Assembly (NCBI RefSeq): GCF_902374955.1
Contig: NZ_CABKRX010000050.1
Coordinates: 1 to 64,000 of the forward strand
Reading direction: 5' to 3'
DNA length: 64,000 nt
From: Bacillus massilioanorexius
GTDB lineage: Bacteria > Bacillota > Bacilli > Bacillales > DSM-1321
In this document: positions 47,173-57,110 of the stretch, piece after piece
How positions within the stretch are numbered: the first letter of the stretch is position 1
Layout of the letters: the number at the start of each line of letters is the position of its first letter
Notes under the pieces: generated by a model
Database searches by the model: none
Told to the model about the DNA's origin: nothing
The model's input: only the letters and a program-made list of their open reading frames with translations
Translations under genes and position numbers: made by a program

Positions 47173-48720
47173 TTAGAATGTTTCAGCAATCGTTTTACCT
47201 TGCATATGAAGAAGTAAATAATCTGGGCTTCCTGCTTTGGAATCTGTTCCAGACATATTAAAGCCCCCAAAAGGTTGATATCCCACTATAGCTCCAGTGC
47301 ATCCTCTATTAATATATAGATTACCTACATGGAACTCTTTTCTCGCACGTTCAATATGTTGACGATTATTTGAAATAATTGCTCCAGTTAAGCCATAATC
47401 TGTGTTATTCGCAATTTCCAGCATATGATCAAAATCATTTGCTTTACAGAAAGCTACAACTGGTCCAAAAATCTCTTCCTGCATGAGGCGGTCTTTTTCT
47501 TTTACATCTGCAATAATAGTTGGCTCAATGAAATAACCTTTTTCATTATTTCCTACTCCACCAGTCATAAGGCGGCCTTCTGATTTTCCAATTTCAATAT
47601 AGCTCATAATTTTTTGATAAGCCTTTTCATCTATAACAGGTCCCATATACGTATCCGCCTCTTCAGGACTACCCATTTTTAATGTTTTTGTTAGTGCTAC
47701 AGCTCTTTCCAGTACTTCATCATATACATCTTGATGAATAACTGCACGAGAACCAGCGGAGCATTTTTGACCTGAGAAGCCAAAAGCTGAATAAACAATG
47801 GATGGAACTGCGATATCTAAATCCGCATCTTTATCAACGATAATCGTATCTTTACCACCCATCTCTGCGATAACACGTTTCAACCAAATTTGGCCATCTT
47901 GTACTTTTGAAGCACGTTCATAAATACGACAGCCAACTGCACGAGAACCAGTGAATGATACAAAACGAGTTTTTGGATGTTCAACTAAATAATCTCCAAT
48001 TTCAGCTCCACTACCTGAAATATAGTTCAATACACCAGCAGGAAGACCTGCTTCTTCCATCACTTCAACAAATTTAGCTGCGACAACTGGTGCTGTTTCT
48101 GCCGGCTTCAATAAAACGGTATTTCCAGTAACAATTGCTGCGACAACTGTTCCAGCCATAATAGCTAATGGAAAGTTAAATGGTGAAATAACAATACCTA
48201 CCCCAAGAGGAATGTAATTATATTCATTATGTTCCCCTTCACGACTTTTAACAGCAGAACCAGTTTTCAATTCAATCATTTGTCGTGCATAAAATTCAAG
48301 AAAATCAATCGCTTCTGCAGTATCAGCATCTGCTTCTTTCCAAGGCTTAGCAGTTTCTTTTACTAGCCAGCTTGAAAATTCATGTTTTCTGCGTCTTAAA
48401 ATAGCTGCTGCACGAAATAGTACGCTTGAACGTAGCTCAGGATCTGTCATTTTCCATGATTCAAATGCTTTTAAAGCAGATTGCATAGCTTTTTCTGCCA
48501 GTTCTTTATCTGCCATCGATACTGTTCCAATTACTTCATCTTTTTGAGCTGGATTTATAGAACTTGTTTTAACGTCTGATACAACTCGCTCTCCATTAAT
48601 AACAAGTGGATATTCTTTTCCAAGCTGTTTATTTACATAAGCTAACGCTTCCAAAAAAGCTTGCTTATTCTCTTTAATCGCAAAATTTGTAAACGGTTCA
48701 TGTGTATAAGTAGTAACCAT
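47173..48720 (-). CDS. rocA: L-glutamate gamma-semialdehyde (pyrroline-5-carboxylate) dehydrogenase
   Basis: Oxidises glutamate semialdehyde to glutamate with NAD, linking arginine and proline breakdown to rocG. 515 residues, as in B. subtilis RocA. Motifs: SFTGSRAVG, active-site Glu in [12 protein letters not shown], nucleophile Cys in [11 protein letters not shown] and the C-terminal [13 protein letters not shown]. The ATG 48720 follows GGAGGG; the frame extends upstream to 48777, but that stretch holds the sigma-54 promoter. Divergent from rocR, its likely activator. Confidence 0.95.
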   Translation of the reverse strand: MVTTYTHEPFTNFAIKENKQAFLEALAYVNKQLGKEYPLVINGERVVSDVKTSSINPAQKDEVIGTVSMADKELAEKAMQSALKAFESWKMTDPELRSSVLFRAAAILRRRKHEFSSWLVKETAKPWKEADADTAEAIDFLEFYARQMIELKTGSAVKSREGEHNEYNYIPLGVGIVISPFNFPLAIMAGTVVAAIVTGNTVLLKPAETAPVVAAKFVEVMEEAGLPAGVLNYISGSGAEIGDYLVEHPKTRFVSFTGSRAVGCRIYERASKVQDGQIWLKRVIAEMGGKDTIIVDKDADLDIAVPSIVYSAFGFSGQKCSAGSRAVIHQDVYDEVLERAVALTKTLKMGSPEEADTYMGPVIDEKAYQKIMSYIEIGKSEGRLMTGGVGNNEKGYFIEPTIIADVKEKDRLMQEEIFGPVVAFCKANDFDHMLEIANNTDYGLTGAIISNNRQHIERARKEFHVGNLYINRGCTGAIVGYQPFGGFNMSGTDSKAGSPDYLLLHMQGKTIAETF

Positions 48721-48764
48721 TAATATCCCTCCAAAACGATATGTATTTAGTCTACTTAACAACT

Positions 48765-48783
48765 TTGCAAGAAACATGCCAAC
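48765..48783 (-). promoter_or_regulatory. Sigma-54 promoter of rocA
   Basis: TTGGCATGTTTCTTGCAAA on the minus strand, with GG and GC separated by exactly 10 bases. It closely parallels the rocG promoter (TTGGCATGTTATTTGCAT). The leader would be about 37 bases. Confidence 0.85.
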
Positions 48784-48834
48784 ACTAAATATATTGCTAT
48801 TAATGGATTTTACTATGATTTGATCACTTGAATA

Positions 48835-48871
48835 GCAAAATTTTTTGGCACACCATGCAAAATTCTTTTCA
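48835..48871. promoter_or_regulatory. Candidate RocR upstream activating sites
   Basis: Two imperfect inverted repeats, GCAAAATTTTTTGGC and TGCAAAATTCTTTTCA, with centres about 21 bp apart. They lie about 60-95 bp upstream of the rocA sigma-54 promoter and between rocA and rocR. This is where RocR sites sit in B. subtilis. Confidence 0.55.
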
Positions 48872-49017
48872 GAAAACTCTTTCTATTATATAGTGTTTAA
48901 TATTAAAGTAATTTACTTGTTAAGTTCTTGATTCCTAACCGTTTCATTTTGGAACCTATTCTACTATTGGTATTTCTACCCTAGAACCAGTTTGAATAAG
49001 ATAAACAACAGAGAGGG

Positions 49018-50430
49018 ATGAATAAATTGAATGAAGATCATCTTTTATATTTAAATTCTTTTTATGAAGAAATCATAGACAAAATTGATATAGGGATCCA
49101 TGCGGTTGATGCCGAAGGAAAAACCATCATATACAATCAAAAAATGAGAGAAATGGAATCTATGGATAGCAAAGACGTTTTGCACAAAAATTTGCTCGAT
49201 GTTTTTATGTTTCAGGAAAATCAAAATAGCACCCTTGTTCATTCTCTTCAAAATGCAGAAGAAATCATGAATGTTAAACAAACATACTTTAATAACAAAG
49301 GAACAGAAATCACCACAATGAATAATACCTTTCCATTTATTGTTGATGGAAAAATACAAGGTGCTGTAGAGATCGCTAAAGACATAACCAAAATCGAACG
49401 ACTTATGCGTACTAATAGCATTCGTAAAACAGACACACGTTTTACCTTCGAAAGTATTATCGGGAATAGTGAAGCGATTAAAGAAGTCATTGAACTATCT
49501 AGACGTGCAACTCGTACATCTTCATACGTTTTGATTGTCGGAGAAACAGGAACAGGGAAAGAATTATTTGCACAAAGTATACACAATGGAAGTGCTCGGT
49601 CGTCCTCACCATTCATTTCTCAAAATTGTGCTGCTCTTCCAGACAATCTAATAGAAGGATTGCTTTTTGGTACAACAAAAGGGGCTTTTACAGGAGCAAT
49701 TGATAGTGCTGGATTATTTGAACAAGCGGAGGGCGGAACCTTACTGTTAGATGAAATCAACTCCTTAAATATCCATCTACAAGCTAAGCTCCTAAGAGTA
49801 CTCCAAGAAAAGAAAGTAAAACGTATTGGCGGTTCAAAAGAAATTCCTATTGATGTACGTGTTATTGCAACAATGAATGAAGATCCAGTCGACGCGATAG
49901 CCAATCATCACCTTCGAAAGGATTTGTATTATCGTTTAGGGGTTGTAACAGTCTTTATCCCTCCACTTCGTGAAAGATTTGGAGATATTCCATTATTAAT
50001 CGAAAAATTCATTTCCAAATATAATGCTCTGTTTCAAATGAATGTTTTAGGTGTGAAGCAAAACGTTTTACAATCTTTTCAAGACTATCATTGGCCAGGA
50101 AATGTACGAGAACTAGAGCATATTATAGAAGCTTCTATGAACTTACTTCTTGACGAAGAATGGATAGAATTCGAACATCTTCCATTTCATTATCGAACAA
50201 AATCTACACATAAAGAACAGTCAACAAACTCAATAACTTTTGACCATTTTCTAAATGAAGAAAAAACACATTTAAAAGACCAACTAGAGTTATTTGAACT
50301 AAAATATATTAAACACTTCTTGAGTAAAAATGACTTCAGTATCACCAAAACAGCGAAACAATTAGGTTTAAGCCGTCAAAGTCTTCAATATCGAATAAAA
50401 AAACTAGGACTACAAGCAAAGGAAGAATAG
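49018..50430 (+). CDS. rocR: Sigma-54-dependent activator RocR
   Basis: Activates arginine-catabolism promoters in response to ornithine or citrulline. 470 residues: N-terminal PAS domain (about 15-125), AAA+ domain with Walker A GETGTGKE, sigma-54 contact loop GAFTGA, Walker B GTLLLDEIN and arginine fingers, and a C-terminal Fis-type HTH (TAKQLGLSRQSLQYRIKKLG). The ATG touches its GAGAGGG site; the TTG at 49027 with a 9-base spacer is an alternative start. Divergent from rocA, with candidate binding sites between. It explains the two sigma-54 promoters in the window. Confidence 0.94.
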   Translation: MNKLNEDHLLYLNSFYEEIIDKIDIGIHAVDAEGKTIIYNQKMREMESMDSKDVLHKNLLDVFMFQENQNSTLVHSLQNAEEIMNVKQTYFNNKGTEITTMNNTFPFIVDGKIQGAVEIAKDITKIERLMRTNSIRKTDTRFTFESIIGNSEAIKEVIELSRRATRTSSYVLIVGETGTGKELFAQSIHNGSARSSSPFISQNCAALPDNLIEGLLFGTTKGAFTGAIDSAGLFEQAEGGTLLLDEINSLNIHLQAKLLRVLQEKKVKRIGGSKEIPIDVRVIATMNEDPVDAIANHHLRKDLYYRLGVVTVFIPPLRERFGDIPLLIEKFISKYNALFQMNVLGVKQNVLQSFQDYHWPGNVRELEHIIEASMNLLLDEEWIEFEHLPFHYRTKSTHKEQSTNSITFDHFLNEEKTHLKDQLELFELKYIKHFLSKNDFSITKTAKQLGLSRQSLQYRIKKLGLQAKEE

Positions 50431-50492
50431 TTATTCACGCTTCTTTTTTATAATCATGAGCAATAATTGTCCTCTAACAAGGAGTGTTAAAA

Positions 50493-51053
50493 TTGAATCC
50501 GGTTTTATTAGATTTTCCAACTGAATTCACTACTGAAAGACTTATCATTCGTATGCCGTTACCCGGTGATGGCCAAGCGGTGCATGATGCCATTATTCAT
50601 TCTCTTCCCGAATTAAAGCAGTGGATGATTTTTGCACAAAAAGAACAGTCACTAGAAGTAATCGAAACGAATGTACGTGAAGCCTATGTGAATTTCCTAA
50701 AGAGATCTGACTTGCGTTTACATGTTTTTTCTAAAGAAACTGGTGATTTCGTTGCTTCATCTGGTTTACATCGTATCGATTGGTCAATTCCTAAATTTGA
50801 AATTGGCTATTGGATAAATTCCTCCTATTCAGGTAAAGGGTATATGAGCGAAGCTGTTCAAGGTATAACAGATTTTGCTGTAAAAGAGTTAAAAGCTAAA
50901 AGAATAGAAATTCGCTGTGATTCAAAAAACAGTAGAAGTCGTGCTGTCGCAGAAAGATTAGGATATACTCTCGAAGGTATTTTAAGAAACAATGCTAAAT
51001 CTGTAGCAAATAATGATTTAATTGATACTTGTATCTATGCAAAAATTTTTTAG
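50493..51053 (+). CDS. GNAT acetyltransferase (RimL/YdaF type)
   Basis: N-acetyltransferase of 186 residues resembling ribosomal-protein serine acetyltransferases. Features: TERLIIRMPLPGD at the N-terminus, IGYWINSSYSGKGYMSEAV holding the acetyl-CoA loop, and CDSKNSRSRAVAERLGYTLEGILR. The TTG at 50493 (MNPVLLDFP) fits the AAGGAG site better than the GTG at 50484, which overlaps it. Follows rocR by 60 bp on the same strand, but the role is probably unrelated. Confidence 0.87.
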   Translation: MNPVLLDFPTEFTTERLIIRMPLPGDGQAVHDAIIHSLPELKQWMIFAQKEQSLEVIETNVREAYVNFLKRSDLRLHVFSKETGDFVASSGLHRIDWSIPKFEIGYWINSSYSGKGYMSEAVQGITDFAVKELKAKRIEIRCDSKNSRSRAVAERLGYTLEGILRNNAKSVANNDLIDTCIYAKIF

Positions 51054-51202
51054 TAAGCCTTTTAAAGTACAGACACAGGATTATTATTTACTATTTGCGA
51101 ATGGAGAACTCTCCTACAAAAAAATAGGCTAATCCAAATCCCCCCCCTGAAACGAAGAGGCTGATATGTACTGTTCATTGAAAAAAAATATCAATGAACA
51201 AG

Positions 51203-51252
51203 CCAAAATACAAAAGAAGTTCACATGATGAAATGTGAACTTTTGTATTTTG
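51203..51252. terminator. Bidirectional terminator
   Basis: Long stem CAAAATACAAAAG.AGTTCACAT / ATGTGAAC.TTTTGTATTTTG between the acetyltransferase and the convergent thioredoxin-like gene. Confidence 0.8.
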
Positions 51253-51346
51253 ACTTTAATTATAGTTACTTTTTATCAAGAGCATCCCGCTCAACAAGAT
51301 CCATTATCAGTAATGGACTTTAAAACAGCCTCTTATTTAATTCCGT

Positions 51347-51931
51347 TCACTTTATACTGGTAATAAGCTGATTCATTCTGTCCTCATCCATTGGTCCGAC
51401 GATTTTTTGGGTGATAATTCCTTTTGAATCAAGAATATAACTCGTTGGTATCGAATATACCTTGTACATGTTCCCAACTACTCCCTCTGTATCAAGTAGT
51501 ATAGGAAATGTCAATTGATAATCTTTAACGAATTCATCCACTACATCCAATCCTTTATCCGAGCTTGTTAAATTAACGGCTAGTAAAGTCACATCTTTAT
51601 TTTGATTTTTTAAATAAAAGTTTTGCATATGAGGCATTTCGGCTTTACACGGTGGACACCATGTAGCCCAAAAATTTAGAATCACTTTTTTTCCTCGAAA
51701 ATCGGTTAGCTTTACCTGTTGTCCGTCTAAAGTCTTCAACTCAAAATCTGGTGCCTTAGCTCCTACCTCAAGTGAGCTCTGCTGCTCTATTTCACTTACC
51801 TCTTTAGTATTTGCTTCTTTTTCACTAGAAATCTTTTTCTCACTTTCAACATCCGATGGCTTCCAAATGTTCACAACTATAATAGCAACAGCAATAATTA
51901 AGATTGCTATAGTTAGTAAGTTTTTTTTCAA
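51347..51931 (-). CDS. Membrane-anchored thioredoxin-like protein (ResA/TlpA type)
   Basis: Extracytoplasmic thiol-disulfide reductase, 194 residues. One N-terminal helix (5-23) anchors it, then a Lys/Glu/Ser linker, then the TlpA domain with APDFELKTLDGQ and active site WATWCPPCKAEMP. The cis-Pro segment is YSIPTSYILD. TTG start, AAGGAGG upstream; overlaps the preceding gene stop by 4 bases (TTGA). In an operon with a CcdA-type electron donor, so the reducing power comes through CcdA. Substrate could be apocytochrome c or another secreted cysteine protein. Confidence 0.9.
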   Translation of the reverse strand: MKKNLLTIAILIIAVAIIVVNIWKPSDVESEKKISSEKEANTKEVSEIEQQSSLEVGAKAPDFELKTLDGQQVKLTDFRGKKVILNFWATWCPPCKAEMPHMQNFYLKNQNKDVTLLAVNLTSSDKGLDVVDEFVKDYQLTFPILLDTEGVVGNMYKVYSIPTSYILDSKGIITQKIVGPMDEDRMNQLITSIK

Positions 51932-52548
51932 GTGAACGATTCCTCCTTATGAAATAACTTTAATAATATAAAAAATACGCCAAATACAAGAAACACGATA
52001 TTCTTCATGACCATAAATCCACCAAATAAGCTGAACAATAACAATTGTATTAACAACAGTAATAGAAACATTTGTGTAGATACTGCTGGGCTATACTCAC
52101 TTTTTCTTATAAATAAAATGGAAACGAAAACGAGTAAAATAACCTGGATTAGCGTAGGTAAAGCTTGCTTTTCAAAAATAGAAAGGCCCATTTCGTATAA
52201 CAGAAGAAAAAAGATATAGGAAGGAATGAACTCCTCTTTTATGATTAATCTATTCTTTTTAGTTCGAAACATGATATAGATAGCAACAAAACAGAAAGCT
52301 AAAATATGTCCTTTTATTCCTCCATTAAAATAAAAGACTGACCAGGGTGCTTCCCAAAAAAGATTAAAGTGGAACAAAAGATAACTTAGTTTGTATACTC
52401 CTATATATATAAAGATACTATTCCAATACCAATCCCCTAGACTCTTTTTTTCTATGACTTTAAAAAGAAACGCTCCAATAAAAAGGGCTAAAAATGAAGC
52501 GAGAATACTCACCTGAATAGTAAATTTGCCAAGTGTAAGATAAGACAA
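51928..52548 (-). CDS. Uncharacterised polytopic membrane protein in thiol-redox operon
   Basis: 206 residues with about seven hydrophobic segments. FYFNGGIKGHILAFCF is the only distinctive motif and faintly recalls the Lgt (prolipoprotein diacylglyceryl transferase) HGG region, but the catalytic residues of Lgt are not evident. TTG start with GGAGAGA upstream. It lies between ccdA (35 bp upstream) and the ResA-like gene (overlap), so it should act with them, perhaps as a membrane partner. No firm family assignment. Confidence 0.7.
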   Translation of the reverse strand: MSYLTLGKFTIQVSILASFLALFIGAFLFKVIEKKSLGDWYWNSIFIYIGVYKLSYLLFHFNLFWEAPWSVFYFNGGIKGHILAFCFVAIYIMFRTKKNRLIIKEEFIPSYIFFLLLYEMGLSIFEKQALPTLIQVILLVFVSILFIRKSEYSPAVSTQMFLLLLLIQLLLFSLFGGFMVMKNIVFLVFGVFFILLKLFHKEESFT

Positions 52549-52583
52549 AATATCTCTCCATTTCTATCAAATGATTAGAATCG

Positions 52584-53294
52584 TTACCAAAAAAGATTAA
52601 AAGATGAAAGCCAAGCACTAATTTTTTGCATTTGACCTGATAATACTAAGAAGCCTAGTAGAATCATAATCATTCCATTAATAAAAGAAAGCTTTCCTAA
52701 ATATTTATTAATGCGTCGAAGAGTTTTTAATGAATATGATAAAGCAATTGATATTATGAGAAACGGGATAGCCATACCTACAGAATAAGCAATTAATAGA
52801 AACATACCTTGGTATAACGTATCTGTAGAACTTGCTAATAAAAGAATAGAAGATAAAGCCAGTCCTACACATGGAGTCCAACCACTAGCAAATGCCATAC
52901 CTAAAAGTATGCTACTGAATATCCCTTTTGTTTTTTTCTCGGTGTGAAACCTCTTTTCTTTCATTAGAAAATTAAGCTTTAAAAGTCCTGCCATTTGTAA
53001 ACCGAAAATAATGATAAGAAAACCAGCTATTTGCATTATAATCATTCTGTAATCTAAGAATACTTTTCCAAGAAAACTCGCTGAAGCACCCATAACGGTA
53101 AATATTAAACTAAAACCAATAATAAATCCAAATGAGCGAATATAAAGTTTACTTTTATTCACATCAATTTTGGCATTTTCTATTTTCCCTCCAGTTAAAT
53201 GCGTAATGTATGCTGGCAAAAGTGGGAATACACAAGGGGAAAAAAAAGACAATACACCTGCTGCAAGAGCAAAAAAGACTCCTATATCCTCCAT
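52584..53294 (-). CDS. ccdA: Cytochrome c biogenesis protein CcdA (DsbD-like)
   Basis: Passes electrons from cytosolic thioredoxin across the membrane to extracellular thiol proteins. 236 residues, six helices. The two conserved cysteines are in FFSPCVFPLLPAY and FASGWTPCVGLALSS. The start is ATG 53294 with GGAGG 11 bases upstream; the TTG at 53312 overlaps that site. First gene of the three-gene redox operon. Confidence 0.92.
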   Translation of the reverse strand: MEDIGVFFALAAGVLSFFSPCVFPLLPAYITHLTGGKIENAKIDVNKSKLYIRSFGFIIGFSLIFTVMGASASFLGKVFLDYRMIIMQIAGFLIIIFGLQMAGLLKLNFLMKEKRFHTEKKTKGIFSSILLGMAFASGWTPCVGLALSSILLLASSTDTLYQGMFLLIAYSVGMAIPFLIISIALSYSLKTLRRINKYLGKLSFINGMIMILLGFLVLSGQMQKISAWLSSFNLFW

Positions 53295-53604
53295 TAAATG
53301 AAAAGCCTCCAATCTAATACAATTATGTACAAAAGCTTAACAATACCCTATATGGTATCATTTTAATTTATATCATTTATATTTCAAGAGAAACGACTTA
53401 TTTTACTCCAATCCATCATATCTTAAGTAAAACAAATTATTTGTCATAATGGAAATTATTGATAATATATAAGAAAAACCGTCATCGGACCTTTTTGGTT
53501 CATCGATATTTTCAAGAAATGATTTCTCTGTAAATAAATAAGTTACAAGTCCTTTTAAGTAAAATGAAGTGTTATCAAATATATATAGAAAGAAGTGAGT
53601 GAAC

Positions 53605-54615
53605 ATGCCTGGAGATGAAAAATGTCTTTCCGATATCCCTTTTTCTATTTTAGATCTCTCTCCAATCCTATCAGGTGGAACTGTTCAAGATTCAATGAAA
53701 AACACGTTAGATTTAGCTCAGCATGCTGAAAAATGGGGATATAACCGATATTGGTTGGCGGAACATCATAATATGCCTGGAATCGCGAGCTCAGCTACAT
53801 CGATTATGATTGGATATGTTGCTGCAGGAACAAAATACATACGAGTTGGTTCAGGTGGCATCATGTTACCTAATCATTCACCTCTTGTCATTGCTGAACA
53901 ATTTGGAACTCTTGAATCAATCTATCCAAATCGAATTGATTTAGGACTTGGTCGTGCCCCAGGAACTGATCAATACACAGCTTATGCTTTGAGACGAGAT
54001 AGTCGACGTGATGGTCATGATTTTCCAGAACAACTTCAAGAGCTGCGCACATACTTCAATCCTTCATTAACCATTGGGAAAAAGCATGTCAGAGCTATTC
54101 CAGGTGAAGGATTACATATTCCTATATGGTTATTAGGTTCTAGTGGATTCAGTGCTCAGCTTGCCGGACAATTGGGGTTACCATTTTCTTTTGCTAATCA
54201 TTTTTCTCCTGAAAATACATTACCTGCATTAGACTTATATCGAAGAAGCTTTCAGCCATCAGATGTACTCGAAAAGCCATATGCAATGGTAGCATTGAAT
54301 GTCATTGCAGCTGATACTGATGAAAAAGCCATGAAGTTAGCAACTTCAATGCAACAGCAATTTTTAAAATTAGTTCGTAATCAACCTGGTCCTCTTGATC
54401 CACCTATCGATAATATGGATGAAGTATGGAATCCAATGGAAAAAGCTGCATTAGAGCAACGAATTGGCTCATCTATAATCGGTAGCCGTGAAAGCGTTAA
54501 GAAGCAATTACAGGCTTTCCTGAATGAAACACAAGCTGATGAATTCATGATTAACTCACAAATCTACGATCATAGAGAACGATTACGATCTTATGAAATT
54601 GTTGGGATGATTTAA
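53605..54615 (+). CDS. LLM-class flavin-dependent oxidoreductase (MsnO8 type)
   Basis: Bacterial luciferase-like monooxygenase or oxidoreductase, about 336 residues, TIM-barrel. Segments: [52 protein letters not shown] and [14 protein letters not shown]. Start: ATG at 53605 (MPGDEK); a GTG at 53599 is also possible, and the family core starts about ten residues later. Substrate unknown. Lone gene, convergent with the nucleosidase. Confidence 0.88.
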   Translation: MPGDEKCLSDIPFSILDLSPILSGGTVQDSMKNTLDLAQHAEKWGYNRYWLAEHHNMPGIASSATSIMIGYVAAGTKYIRVGSGGIMLPNHSPLVIAEQFGTLESIYPNRIDLGLGRAPGTDQYTAYALRRDSRRDGHDFPEQLQELRTYFNPSLTIGKKHVRAIPGEGLHIPIWLLGSSGFSAQLAGQLGLPFSFANHFSPENTLPALDLYRRSFQPSDVLEKPYAMVALNVIAADTDEKAMKLATSMQQQFLKLVRNQPGPLDPPIDNMDEVWNPMEKAALEQRIGSSIIGSRESVKKQLQAFLNETQADEFMINSQIYDHRERLRSYEIVGMI

Positions 54616-54625
54616 AAAACAAACA

Positions 54626-54664
54626 AAAAATGACTTGAAAGTATGATTTTCAAGTCATTTTTTT
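54626..54664. terminator. Bidirectional terminator
   Basis: Stem AAATGACTTGAAA / TTTCAAGTCATTT followed by TTTT. Confidence 0.88.
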
Positions 54665-54678
54665 ACTTCAATTATTTC

Positions 54679-55491
54679 TTATAGTTGTTTTAATAAATTC
54701 ATTACAATTTGTGCTGACTTTTCAGCAGCTTTCGTTTCAAATTCTTCATAGGTTACATCTGCTTCACCATTAGCTAAATCAGAGATTGAACGAATAATTG
54801 TTACAGGTACCTTGTTTAAATAAGCAACGTGTGCGATAGCTGCCCCTTCCATTTCAGCAGCATATGCATCAAATTGTTCTACTAGTGATGTTTTTAAAGC
54901 CGCGTCACTAACAAAAATATCACCAGAAGCAATTGTTCCAATGTATGCTTTATTCTCTTTTAATACTTCACTAGCAACTTCTTGAGTTTTCTTTGCTAAA
55001 TCTGCGTCTGTTTCAAAATAAGTTGGTTCACCATCACCGTGCATACCAGAAATATAACCTTTTTTATGTCCAAATGCTGTTACATCTGAGTCATGCTCTA
55101 CTGCACGGTTAGAAATAACAACGTCCCCAACTTTTAAATCCTTATATAAACCACCAGCAACACCTGAATTAATGAGCGTGCTAACATTGAAATCATCTAC
55201 TAAAATTTGTGCACATAAAGCTGCATTTACTTTTCCAATTCCTGATTGAACAATTACTACTTCTTTGCCGTTTAATGTTCCTTGATGAAATTCTAGGCCT
55301 GCTTTTTTTACGATCTTTTCATTATCTAATTTTGATTTAAGCGTTGTTACCTCTGAATCCATCGCACCGATAATACCTATTGGTTGTACTTGTTCATTTT
55401 TTTCAGCTGCGTTCTCTTTTTTCGGCTCATTTGATGAACATCCAGCTAAAATTGTAAATAGAGCCATAATTACTACTATAAGCTTTTTCAT
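54679..55491 (-). CDS. Lipoprotein MTA/SAH nucleosidase
   Basis: Cleaves adenine from methylthioadenosine or S-adenosylhomocysteine. 270 residues: the first 18 form a lipoprotein signal ending in lipobox LAGC (Cys18), then a charged linker. The complete PNP/MTAN domain starts at about 37 (IGIIGAMDSEV with catalytic Glu), and continues with INSGVAGGL, YAAEMEGAAIAHVA (Met-Glu ribose contact) and ISDLANGEAD (catalytic Asp). Cytosolic MTANs are about 230 residues without the leader, so this form acts outside the membrane. Lone gene. Confidence 0.88.
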   Translation of the reverse strand: MKKLIVVIMALFTILAGCSSNEPKKENAAEKNEQVQPIGIIGAMDSEVTTLKSKLDNEKIVKKAGLEFHQGTLNGKEVVIVQSGIGKVNAALCAQILVDDFNVSTLINSGVAGGLYKDLKVGDVVISNRAVEHDSDVTAFGHKKGYISGMHGDGEPTYFETDADLAKKTQEVASEVLKENKAYIGTIASGDIFVSDAALKTSLVEQFDAYAAEMEGAAIAHVAYLNKVPVTIIRSISDLANGEADVTYEEFETKAAEKSAQIVMNLLKQL

Positions 55492-55728
55492 TTATTTGAT
55501 CTCCTTAAAATTGGTTTTCATTTAATATGAAACTTATTATATAAATATAATATATAATTCGTCAATAGAAATTACGAACATTTTTATATAAGTACGTATT
55601 TATAATTCGCCTTTAAAGCTCACATACTAAAAAAACCAATAAAAAACCCATTATTTATAAGTATTTAAGGTTAACATTCAATATCCAATTTATATTTTGC
55701 TCTACAAAAAATAAATTATTCTAAAATA

Positions 55729-55772
55729 AAAAAAGAAGATCTACATATAGCAATGCTATTAGACCTTCTTTC
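55729..55772 (-). terminator. Terminator of the GGDEF gene
   Basis: Stem AAAGAAGGTCT / AGATCTTCTTT with inner TAGCA/TGCTA pairing, followed by TTTTTATTT on the minus strand. Confidence 0.75.
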
Positions 55773-55773
55773 C

Positions 55774-56736
55774 TTATATTTCATACATAAGCTTTTTTCT
55801 GAATTTATCGTCATACATATTACGGTCTGCTTCTTCAAATACACGATCCATTTGACCAATTGAATATGGACTATAAGAATACCCTACAGACATTCTTATT
55901 TTCATATCTGCACTATTGTCATTATATTCTTCAATGGCTGCGACTACATTATTCATTAATTGTTTAACATCCAGTTCAGTCCCTTGTGTTGTCAAAATAA
56001 CAAACTCATCGCCGCCAATTCTTGAAATAGTGATATGATCGTTTGAAAAAATATTTAGTAACCCGGCTGTAATCTTAATTAATTGATCTCCTTTTCTATG
56101 ACCATATGTGTCATTTACATATTTCAAATTATCTAAATCAAATATGATCATTCCAATAGGTGTATCTACTTTCGTATTATACGTATGAACAATATCATCA
56201 TAATAATTGCGATTGTATGAGCCCGTAGCATTATCATGGTTAAGACGATATTCTACCTCCTGCTCCATTCGCAATTTTTCATCTATATTTCTAAGTATCC
56301 CCTGTATGCCAATCAATTTACCATCTTCATACACAGGAGTAGTAAATTCTTCAAAAGAGTGATACTCACCAGACCTATCCGCAATTCGAAAAATAAGTGG
56401 TTTACTATAATCTACCTCACCTTTTATTTTCTTTATCTGCATATCATAATCTTCCGGATGTATTAAGTTTAATAATATTTGTGGATCTTTATATATTTTC
56501 TCTGCTAAGTCCTTACCATACGTATCTTCTAACGGAGGATATATATACTTATACTTCCACTCAGGGATAAGTTCAAAATAGTATAGAGCATCCTTTGTAT
56601 TTTCTACTAAAGAGTACATTTGCTTTTCCTTCATTAAGCTACTTTGTATTTGTTTACGTAATTTTTTATGAATCATTTGATAAAAAGCGCATGTTATAGC
56701 TACACCAATTACTAGACCTAGCACAAATCTAAACAT
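55774..56736 (-). CDS. PAS-GGDEF diguanylate cyclase
   Basis: Makes cyclic di-GMP. 320 residues: one N-terminal membrane helix (3-20), a coiled linker, a PAS domain (about 40-155; LIHPEDYDMQIKKI and GILRNIDEKLR), and a GGDEF domain (about 165-318) with DLDNLKYVNDTYGHRKGD and an intact catalytic loop IGGDEFVI. No RxxD inhibitory site is obvious before it. ATG start. Monocistronic. Confidence 0.9.
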   Translation of the reverse strand: MFRFVLGLVIGVAITCAFYQMIHKKLRKQIQSSLMKEKQMYSLVENTKDALYYFELIPEWKYKYIYPPLEDTYGKDLAEKIYKDPQILLNLIHPEDYDMQIKKIKGEVDYSKPLIFRIADRSGEYHSFEEFTTPVYEDGKLIGIQGILRNIDEKLRMEQEVEYRLNHDNATGSYNRNYYDDIVHTYNTKVDTPIGMIIFDLDNLKYVNDTYGHRKGDQLIKITAGLLNIFSNDHITISRIGGDEFVILTTQGTELDVKQLMNNVVAAIEEYNDNSADMKIRMSVGYSYSPYSIGQMDRVFEEADRNMYDDKFRKKLMYEI

Positions 56737-57036
56737 GAAGCGTCCCTTTCTTTATAAACAGTAATAAATTTACATCACATGAACTTATTTTACCATGTAA
56801 ATATACCTATTTCTATTTCAACTCATCTATATAAAGGAAAAATTTTACACATTTTTCATATCGTTTTATACTCTTCTTAACAATCAACCTAATCGTGAAT
56901 GTACCTCTACATAAAAAATGATGTCTTATTTTTATGATGCGAGAGATTGTTCAAGCAAAAAGCCATATATAACTATCATTATATATGACAATAATTTGAA
57001 GAAGCTTCTTGAATTAATCTATATGGCAAGATATAT
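56737..57036. other. Intergenic region
   Basis: About 300 bp upstream of the GGDEF gene, AT-rich, with a weak inverted repeat CATATATAA/TTATATATG near 56962-56990. No gene seen. Confidence 0.45.
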
Positions 57037-57088
57037 AAAAGGTTTATGTCAAAAATGATTTCCATTCACTTTTGACATAAACCCTTTT
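57037..57088 (-). terminator. Terminator of the SEC-C gene
   Basis: Stem AAAAGGTTTATGTCAAAA / TTTTGACATAAACCCTTTT, just after the SEC-C stop. Confidence 0.85.
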
Positions 57089-57110
57089 CTTCAGGAATTA
57101 AGTAACGCTT

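Noticed and set aside
48690..48710. TGTAAACGGTTCAT as a catabolite-responsive (cre) site in rocA
   Set aside because: One base too short in the right half and inside coding sequence; not convincing.
48847..48860. TGGCACACCATGCAA as a plus-strand sigma-54 promoter for rocR
   Set aside because: GG and GC are 8 bases apart instead of 10, and this stretch lies within the candidate RocR sites.
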